Of a stretch of DNA of 64,000 bases, positions 58,305 to 64,000 are shown in pieces. The stretch is from Colicola sp016286205 (GTDB lineage: Bacteria > Bacteroidota > Bacteroidia > Bacteroidales > Paludibacteraceae). The translations under genes and the position numbers were made by a program. Numbering within the stretch: the first letter of the stretch is position 1; every line of letters begins with the position of its first letter. Where the stretch lies: positions 1 to 64,000 of the forward strand of contig JAEESF010000012.1 in the NCBI GenBank assembly GCA_016286205.1, in the 5' to 3' direction. Below the pieces are notes generated by a model. It was not told where the DNA came from. It saw nothing but the letters and a program-made list of their open reading frames with translations, and ran no database searches.

Positions 58305-59786
58305 ATGCAAACAGCTTTTGATAACGAGAAGTACATCCGAATACAATCGGAGCACATCCGCGAGCGAATCGCACAGTTTGGTAACAAACTTTACCTCGAG
58401 TTAGGCGGCAAACTCTTCGACGACATGCATGCCAGTCGAGTGTTGCCGGGCTTCCTGCCTGATAGCAAATTGCGGATGTTAGAGCAGCTACGTGACTCGC
58501 TCGAGATAGTGATTGTTATCTCTGCGTTGGATATTGAGCGAAACAAAGTGCGTCAGGACCTAGGTATTACCTACGATGAGGATGTGTTGCGTTTGCGCGA
58601 TGAGTTCACTCAGCGTGGTTTTCTCGTTTCGTCGGTCGTTATCACTCATTACACGGGTCAGCGTTCGGCTGATGCGTATCGTCAGCGCCTGGAGCGCAAA
58701 GGAATACGCGTGTATTACCACTATACCATCGAAGGCTATCCGCATAACGTGGATCTGATAGCTTCGGACGAAGGTTTTGGTCATGACGATTTCATCGAGA
58801 CGACTCGTCCGTTGGTGGTTGTTACGGCACCGGGACCCGGTAGCGGTAAGATGGCTGTTTGTCTTAGTCAGCTCTACAACGAGCAGCGCCATGGGCACGA
58901 AGCGGGATATGCGAAGTTTGAGACGTTCCCTGTATGGAACTTGCCTCTCAAGCACCCGTTGAATATTGCTTACGAAGCGGCCACGGCCGATTTGCAGGAT
59001 GTGAACATGATTGATCCGTTCCATCTGGAAGCATACGGCAAGACTGCGGTTAATTACAACCGCGACATAGAGATCTACCCTGTGCTAGATGCACTGTTTA
59101 CATCTATCTACGGTCAGAATCCGTACAAGTCGCCTACCGATATGGGCGTGAATATGGTGGGATTCTGCATCAGCGATGACGAAGCTGTGCGTGAAGCTAG
59201 CAAGCAGGAGATTATTCGCCGTTATTTCCAGGCTTTGTGCCATTTGGCTAATGGGGCTGTGAATGATGCAGAAATAAAGAAACTGGCCCTATTGCAGCAG
59301 CAAGTAGGTATCAATACCGCTTACCGTAAAACTACGGTTGCTGCGCGTGAACGCCGTGCCTTGACCGGTGCATTGCATGATGGTGCTTTTGCTCATGCCG
59401 CGGCCATCGAACTGCCTAACGGCAAGATTATTACTGCAGAGGCAGGCGAATTGTTGGGCTCTTCCGCAGCTTTGCTGCTGAATGCGATGAAAGAACTGGC
59501 GGGAATAGACCACGCTCTGCGATTGATTCCGGAGAATATCATTGAGCCTATTCAGCGGATGAAGATCAATTACCTACATGGTCAGAATCCTCGTTTGCAT
59601 ACGGATGAGGTGCTAGTGGCTCTGTCGGTTCTCTCGCTCAATGATGAGAATTGTCGCCGAGCACTCGAGACTTTGCCGCAGTTGAAGGGCTGTCAAGCGC
59701 ACTCTACAGTCATGCTGAAGGAAGTGGACTGGCGGACGTTTAAAAAACTAGGTATAGACTTAACAACTGACCCGGCAAAGAAATAA
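58305..59786 (+). CDS. DUF1846-family protein
   Basis: A 493-residue cytosolic protein. Recognisable blocks are LYLELGGKLFDDMHASRVLPGF, VIVISALDIERNK, the P-loop-like TAPGPGSGKMAVCLSQLY, PVWNLPLKHPLNIAYEAATADL, GVNMVGF and IELPNGKIITAEAGELLGSSAALLLNA. The length and these blocks match DUF1846, a widespread family without an assigned reaction. GPGSGKMA suggests nucleotide binding. It leads an operon with an acyltransferase, cysE, a C_GCAxxG_C_C protein and lpdA; spacings are 2-3 bases. Confidence 0.92.
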   Translation: MQTAFDNEKYIRIQSEHIRERIAQFGNKLYLELGGKLFDDMHASRVLPGFLPDSKLRMLEQLRDSLEIVIVISALDIERNKVRQDLGITYDEDVLRLRDEFTQRGFLVSSVVITHYTGQRSADAYRQRLERKGIRVYYHYTIEGYPHNVDLIASDEGFGHDDFIETTRPLVVVTAPGPGSGKMAVCLSQLYNEQRHGHEAGYAKFETFPVWNLPLKHPLNIAYEAATADLQDVNMIDPFHLEAYGKTAVNYNRDIEIYPVLDALFTSIYGQNPYKSPTDMGVNMVGFCISDDEAVREASKQEIIRRYFQALCHLANGAVNDAEIKKLALLQQQVGINTAYRKTTVAARERRALTGALHDGAFAHAAAIELPNGKIITAEAGELLGSSAALLLNAMKELAGIDHALRLIPENIIEPIQRMKINYLHGQNPRLHTDEVLVALSVLSLNDENCRRALETLPQLKGCQAHSTVMLKEVDWRTFKKLGIDLTTDPAKK

Positions 59787-59789
59787 AGT

Positions 59790-60443
59790 ATGGATAGGTA
59801 TTCGTTCGGTCGGATGATGAAGCGCTTGCTTCATTTGCATTATGATGTGCAAGTGACAGGCGAAGAATTTCTGCACGATGGTGCTATCCATTTGGTTATG
59901 CCAAACCATACGGCTTATGTCGATCCTTTGATATTGTTTTCCGAATTCTGGTGGCTGCCGATACGTCCCATGACGGACGAATTATTCATGCGCCACAGGC
60001 TATACGGGCGCATCATGCGCATGGCCGACGCTATCGAAGTGCCGGACCTAAATAAGAGCCAGATGACGCGCGAAGAGGGTGTTCAAGCAGCCGGAAAGCT
60101 CAGTCGCATAGCTATCGACAGTCTGGCAGAAGGCAAGGAACTTTGCTTCTATCCGTCGGGACACGTCAAACTAGTGGACAAGGAAGTGATTGGCAATCGG
60201 CGTATGGCGTACGAGGTTTGCCGTGAGTTGCCCGATGGGGTGCGAGTCATTCTTTGTCGCATGCGAGGCTTGGAAACCAGTTGTTGGAGCAAACTGAAGC
60301 CCAAGAAATGGAAATGGCGTCGAACGGTGACTATGGTTTTTGAGGACCACACCGATGATGTGCGTCATTGGGCGGAGACCCTCGACAAGCGAGCATTTAA
60401 TCAACAATTAGAGAATTGGTACAACCAAAACACAGAATCATAA
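59790..60443 (+). CDS. PlsC-like acyltransferase
   Basis: 217 residues. The acyltransferase motif I, NHTAYVDP (His-x4-Asp), is near residue 38, and motif III appears as CFYPSGHVKL in place of the common FPEG. No clear membrane helix, so it is probably peripheral. It could acylate lysophosphatidate or another hydroxylated lipid precursor. The atypical motif III (PSG) makes exact substrate assignment unsafe. Confidence 0.82.
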   Translation: MDRYSFGRMMKRLLHLHYDVQVTGEEFLHDGAIHLVMPNHTAYVDPLILFSEFWWLPIRPMTDELFMRHRLYGRIMRMADAIEVPDLNKSQMTREEGVQAAGKLSRIAIDSLAEGKELCFYPSGHVKLVDKEVIGNRRMAYEVCRELPDGVRVILCRMRGLETSCWSKLKPKKWKWRRTVTMVFEDHTDDVRHWAETLDKRAFNQQLENWYNQNTES

Positions 60444-61187
60444 ATGAATTGTATTGTTCCTGACATACGCCAACTGAAACACCTTATCGCAGCTATGCGT
60501 GCAATTGTGTTTCCTGAGTATTATCCTGTGACAGAAGACCCGGTGGAGACACTTCGTGCTATCTTGCGTTGCCAACTATCCACTGTTGTCTCTGACCAGG
60601 AAGAACAATTGGCGGAAGCGTTCATTGCGCAATTGCCAGAAATTATCCGTTTGCTGCAAACGGATGTAGAGGCCGTGTTGCACAATGATCCTGCCGTGAC
60701 CGACCGCGGAGAAGTGATTCTCTGCTATCCGTTGCCTAATGTGATGATTCACTACCGCACGGCGCATGCTTTGTACCAATTAGGTGTTCCTCGTTTGCCG
60801 CGTATGTTGACAGAGATGGCCCATAGCCGAACGGGAATAGACATTCATCCGGCTGCACAGATTGGCGAGTATTTCTGTATCGACCATGGCACGGGTGTGG
60901 TGATCGGTGAGACAACTATTATTGGTTCGCATGTCGTTCTCTATCAGGGTGTTACGTTAGGAGCTAAGAATTTCGAATACGACGAGGAGGGTAGGCCGAT
61001 CGACTTGCCGCGTCACCCGATACTGGAAGACCATGTGACGGTCTATTCCAACACTTCCATTTTGGGCCGTGTGCGTATCGGGCATGACACGATTATCGGC
61101 GGTAACGTATGGCTTACGCAAGATGTGCCGGCCAATTCAACTGTCCTGCAATCGACACCTGAGGTGAGATTATATACCAACCACTAA
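60444..61187 (+). CDS. cysE: Serine O-acetyltransferase
   Basis: A 247-residue hexapeptide-repeat acetyltransferase making O-acetylserine for cysteine synthesis. An N-terminal helical domain contains DVEAVLHNDPAV. The left-handed beta-helix follows: SRTGIDIHPAAQIGEYFCIDHGTGVVIGETTIIG, split here into its HPAAQIG and DHGTGVVIGE elements, then GVTLGAKN, TSILGRVRIGH and GGNVWLTQDVPA. The catalytic His and Asp (DHGTG) are present. It starts immediately at the upstream stop. Confidence 0.93.
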   Translation: MNCIVPDIRQLKHLIAAMRAIVFPEYYPVTEDPVETLRAILRCQLSTVVSDQEEQLAEAFIAQLPEIIRLLQTDVEAVLHNDPAVTDRGEVILCYPLPNVMIHYRTAHALYQLGVPRLPRMLTEMAHSRTGIDIHPAAQIGEYFCIDHGTGVVIGETTIIGSHVVLYQGVTLGAKNFEYDEEGRPIDLPRHPILEDHVTVYSNTSILGRVRIGHDTIIGGNVWLTQDVPANSTVLQSTPEVRLYTNH

Positions 61188-61189
61188 CC

Positions 61190-61675
61190 ATGACAAACGA
61201 AGAGATTGAGCGCCGAGTAGCCAAGGCGCAAGAACTATTTAAACAAGGTTTTAACTGTTCGCAGTCGGTCTTCGCTGCTTGTGCGGACTTATATGGCATT
61301 GCTGATGAACAACAGGCATTGCGTCTTGCCGCTTCTTTTGGCGGCGGTATCGGCCGTATGCGTATGGTGTGCGGCGCTGCCAGTGGGATGTTCATGCTTG
61401 CGGGCTTGGAGAATGGTTCGGCCACGCCTCATGACAATGACGGCAAAATGGCTAATTATGCATTGGTGCAACAATTGGCTGGCGAATTTAAGAATACGTA
61501 CGGCAGTCTAATTTGTGCGGAACTACTGGGACTGGCGCCTAAAGGGCAATGCACGGCCCAGTTAGATTTAGACCCTCGTCCGGCAGAGCGTACGCCAGAG
61601 TATTATGAAAAGCGTCCTTGCAGTGAAATGGTGGCAGAGGCGGTGCGCATTTATCTTAGAAATCTAAAATCATAA
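61190..61675 (+). CDS. C_GCAxxG_C_C-family protein
   Basis: 161 residues. FNCSQSVFAACADLYG, the FGGGIGRMRMVCGAASGMFML stretch (cited by its GGGIGR and VCGAASG parts) and a later CAELLG and RPCSEMV put the conserved cysteines in the order named by the family. The family is thought to be redox- or metal-linked but has no proven reaction. It lies between cysE and lpdA, so a link to thiol or redox metabolism is plausible. Confidence 0.88.
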   Translation: MTNEEIERRVAKAQELFKQGFNCSQSVFAACADLYGIADEQQALRLAASFGGGIGRMRMVCGAASGMFMLAGLENGSATPHDNDGKMANYALVQQLAGEFKNTYGSLICAELLGLAPKGQCTAQLDLDPRPAERTPEYYEKRPCSEMVAEAVRIYLRNLKS

Positions 61676-61677
61676 AT

Positions 61678-63015
61678 ATGAAATATTTTCTAGCTATCAT
61701 AGGTGGCGGCCCTGCAGGTTATACGGCTGCAGAGAAGGCCTCGAAAGCAGGCAAAGACGTAGTGCTCTTTGAGCAAAACGCTGTAGGGGGAACTTGTCTC
61801 AATGTGGGATGTATTCCGACCAAGTCGCTTTTGTATGGCGCCAAGCAATATTACAACGCTACGCATGCGCAAAAATATGGCGTGACGGCCGAGAACGTAG
61901 TCTTTGACTACGCAGCTATGCAGAAACGCAAAACGATTGTTGTCCGCAAACTGGTGGCAGGTATCAAGCAGCGCCTGAATAATGAGCATTGCACGTTGGT
62001 TGCGGGCGAAGCGAAGGTGCTCAGTCGTACAGATGAATTGGTGACTATTGCATGTGGAGATCAAGTCTATGAGGCTGATAATCTGCTGATTTGTACAGGT
62101 TCAACCAATTTTGTGCCGCCTATTCCAGGCATCAAGGACAATCCTGCTGTTTGGGATAGCACAGACGCCTTGGCGGCAAACGAACTGCCGCAATCGATTA
62201 TTATCGTTGGCGGTGGTGTGATTGGTATGGAATTCGCTACGCTCTACCATGAGTTAGGCGTGCCTGTGACGGTTATCGAAGCAATGCCGACTATCTTGCC
62301 GAATCTGGACCAGGAAGTTGTATCTGTGCTCCTCGAAAAATACCGCAAAGCGGGCATCAATATCCTGACAGACACCAAAGTTGAATCGCTCGATGGCGGT
62401 AAGGTGACGGCTAATGGTCAAGTTTACGAAGCCGAGAAAGTGCTTGTTTCTGTCGGCCGTAGAGCCAATCTGCAAGGCCTGGAGGCGCTTAATGACTTGG
62501 AACTCAATCGTGGTGCGATTATTATTGACGACTTCTGCAAAACCAATCTGCCGAACGTGTATGCGGCAGGCGATGTAACGGGCAAGATTATGTTGGCTCA
62601 CGTAGCCGCACGCCAGGCAGAAGTGATGGTTGGACGTCTCTTGAAGCAGATTCCGCTACAACGTATTGCCTACAACGCTATTCCTTCGGTCGTTTACACC
62701 AATCCCGAAATTGCCACTGTCGGTATCACGGAGCAGCAAGCGGCTGAGATGAATATTAAGGCCGAGGTTCGCCATTTGCCGATGACTTTTTCCGGGCGCT
62801 TTATGGCAGAGAACGAAGGAGAGACAGGACTTTGCAAGATGGTGGTGGATGCAGAGAAACAAACAGTTCTGGGCGTGCATATGATTGGTAATCCGTGCTC
62901 GGAATTCATTTCTGCAGCCTCTTTTGCTGTCCGCAACGGTTATACTGTGGCAGAAATGCAACAAGTGGTCTTCCCGCACCCGACCGTCAGCGAGATACTG
63001 CATGAAATACTATAA
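61678..63015 (+). CDS. lpdA: Dihydrolipoyl dehydrogenase
   Basis: A 445-residue flavoprotein reoxidising dihydrolipoamide with NAD+. FAD motif AIIGGGPAGYTAAEKAS, redox disulfide GGTCLNVGCIPTK (two Cys separated by four residues), NAD motif IIVGGGVIGMEFA, YAAGDVTGKIMLAHVA and the C-terminal HPTVSEI active-site histidine and glutamate are intact. It may serve glycine cleavage (gcvT at 8-9 kb) or a 2-oxoacid dehydrogenase. Confidence 0.96.
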   Translation: MKYFLAIIGGGPAGYTAAEKASKAGKDVVLFEQNAVGGTCLNVGCIPTKSLLYGAKQYYNATHAQKYGVTAENVVFDYAAMQKRKTIVVRKLVAGIKQRLNNEHCTLVAGEAKVLSRTDELVTIACGDQVYEADNLLICTGSTNFVPPIPGIKDNPAVWDSTDALAANELPQSIIIVGGGVIGMEFATLYHELGVPVTVIEAMPTILPNLDQEVVSVLLEKYRKAGINILTDTKVESLDGGKVTANGQVYEAEKVLVSVGRRANLQGLEALNDLELNRGAIIIDDFCKTNLPNVYAAGDVTGKIMLAHVAARQAEVMVGRLLKQIPLQRIAYNAIPSVVYTNPEIATVGITEQQAAEMNIKAEVRHLPMTFSGRFMAENEGETGLCKMVVDAEKQTVLGVHMIGNPCSEFISAASFAVRNGYTVAEMQQVVFPHPTVSEILHEIL

Positions 63016-63038
63016 TACTCACTAAAAAATCTACAATT

Positions 63039-63842
63039 ATGAAGAAGACACAACTCTTTCTTTTAGCATTGGCGGCATTAGGAATGCTCTCGTGCGTTGA
63101 AAACGCTCCTCTAGACTCGACGAAAGGTGCTCTGAATGGCAAATTCTCTGTGGCAGCTAACCGTCAGGTTCAATTCTCGCAAGGTAACCTGCAATATCAG
63201 CCGAGCACAAAAACATGGCGATTTGCAGAAAACCAGTTTGACACGATAGGTATTGATAATACCAAGGCTTCGAACACATATAGCGGATGGATCGATCTTT
63301 TCGGTTGGGGAACGGGCAATAATCCTGCAATGCTCTCAATGGACGACAAGCAGTACGGTTCCTATTCCGATTGGGGCCACAACAAAATTAGAAATGGCGG
63401 CAATAAGTCCAAACTATGGCGTGCGCTGACGATGGAAGAGTGGAAATATCTCCTTTTCGAGCGTGCCACTGCTTCCGGACTAAGCAGTCTGGCTACAGTC
63501 AATGGCGTGAAAGGGTGCATCGTGCTTCCTGACGACTGGCAGATGCATGACGGACTTGTGTGGTACGGTAGCGCTCCTCGATATGATGTCAATCAGTACT
63601 CACTCGAACAATGGGCTAAAATGGAAAAAGCAGGCGCTCTCTTCCTGCCGGCAGCAGGTCTGCGTTACGGCAACAATTACGCGCATGGTAACGAAGCCGG
63701 TTTCTATTGGTCGTCTTCGAAGGACAAAACGGATGCTACTGGAGCCTACGGAGCGTATTTCGACGAGGATGAGAACATCACGTGGTATAGTTATCCGCGC
63801 CGCTTTGGAGAGGCTGTCCGCTTAGTGCATGACGTGAAATAA
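63039..63842 (+). CDS. FISUMP-type lipoprotein without BACON domain
   Basis: 267 residues with lipobox GMLSC (Cys about 19). The whole mature part is a FISUMP-type, C-type-lectin-like domain: VQFSQGNLQYQPSTKTWRF, GWIDLFGWGTGNNP, LPAAGLRYG, YWSSSKD and a terminal EAVRLV. It aligns block by block with residues 115-358 of the lipoprotein at 21991-23073. It lies 23 bp after lpdA and has no structured leader. Probably surface-exposed; ligand unknown. Confidence 0.82.
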   Translation: MKKTQLFLLALAALGMLSCVENAPLDSTKGALNGKFSVAANRQVQFSQGNLQYQPSTKTWRFAENQFDTIGIDNTKASNTYSGWIDLFGWGTGNNPAMLSMDDKQYGSYSDWGHNKIRNGGNKSKLWRALTMEEWKYLLFERATASGLSSLATVNGVKGCIVLPDDWQMHDGLVWYGSAPRYDVNQYSLEQWAKMEKAGALFLPAAGLRYGNNYAHGNEAGFYWSSSKDKTDATGAYGAYFDEDENITWYSYPRRFGEAVRLVHDVK

Positions 63843-64000
63843 GCAACTTTAGTTATAGGAAGGAATCAATCAGGTTGTAATATTCAAGATAATATAGTTC
63901 CATTCATAGAATCCCTTATGGGTTGTACATATGAGTCTAAGCCGGACAAGTGGGCGTTAGCTAGTGTGAATACGTATGTGGCTGCTACTAACGCACCGAC
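63843..64000. other. Window-edge stretch with an uninterrupted frame
   Basis: The frame of the preceding lipoprotein stays open after its TAA to the window end (no stop in 52 codons), with an ATG at 63918. No RBS, promoter or recognisable motif is visible, so coding cannot be claimed. Confidence 0.3.

Noticed and set aside
1..64000. tRNA, rRNA, insertion sequence or prophage genes
   Set aside because: None recognised in any intergenic gap or ORF; no terminal inverted repeats with a transposase were seen.

Overview
The window is a continuous stretch of a Bacteroidota (most likely order Bacteroidales) chromosome. The evidence is internal. Nearly every transcription start region carries the Bacteroidota-type promoter TAnnTTTG with an upstream TTTG/CTTG box. 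The gene families are also typical of the group: BACON and FISUMP-type lipoproteins, a DUF6150 EYQA-repeat protein, a DUF2723 membrane protein, RibBA fusion, peptidase T and AddAB-type nuclease-helicase. I found no tRNA, rRNA, CRISPR array, integrase, transposase or phage gene. Functions are assigned by reading motifs and remembered family features; no search was run.

Layout. (1) 1-275 is the end of a membrane pyrophosphatase gene. (2) 270-12000, minus strand, is a long operon starting at a promoter near 11.9 kb: 2-hydroxyacid dehydrogenase, small lipoprotein, pepT, gcvT, patatin lipase, TonB-dependent receptor and TetR regulator. It is followed by two tandem long-chain acyl-CoA ligases, each with its own promoter, and an EamA transporter. 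The lipase-receptor-TetR-ligase order suggests lipid or fatty-acid acquisition under TetR control. (3) 12-20.8 kb holds a secreted protein of unknown function, the addA/addB pair and convergent mtaB. (4) 20.8-28.5 kb is a mixed accessory/housekeeping stretch. It contains a BACON-FISUMP lipoprotein with a long structured leader, a DUF6150 secreted repeat protein, cdd, an LptF/LptG permease, ribBA and a secreted His/Trp/Ser-rich protein. (5) 28.5-43.4 kb, minus strand, runs from two UDP-sugar dehydrogenase-like genes through a Wzx flippase, a Wzy-like polymerase, seven family-2 glycosyltransferases, a PLP aminotransferase and a PglC/WcaJ-type phosphoglycosyl transferase into ftsY and aspA. (6) 43.5-56.6 kb, plus strand, is divergent from it: a DUF2723 glycosyltransferase-like protein, a CobW GTPase, a hotdog thioesterase, gmd-fcl (GDP-L-fucose), a deacetylase-like protein, a Gfo/Idh/MocA oxidoreductase, two export lipoproteins and a Wzc-type kinase. 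Regions 5 and 6 together form one surface-polysaccharide locus. (7) 56.6-64 kb has an RluA-family pseudouridine synthase, a DUF1846 protein, an acyltransferase, cysE, a C_GCAxxG_C_C protein, lpdA and a second FISUMP lipoprotein.

Four things stand out. The first is a 136-nt rod-shaped RNA in the leader of the BACON-FISUMP gene; three of its pairs are G-U only in the minus-strand transcript, which points to RNA-level function. The second is a family of 7-nt-period repeats lying inside mtaB and ribBA as well as between genes. The third is an 11-nt-period repeat family in three non-coding gaps. The fourth is a set of twelve promoters with an identical 20-nt spacer; the one good -7 box that lacks an upstream box carries a palindrome that may be the TetR operator.
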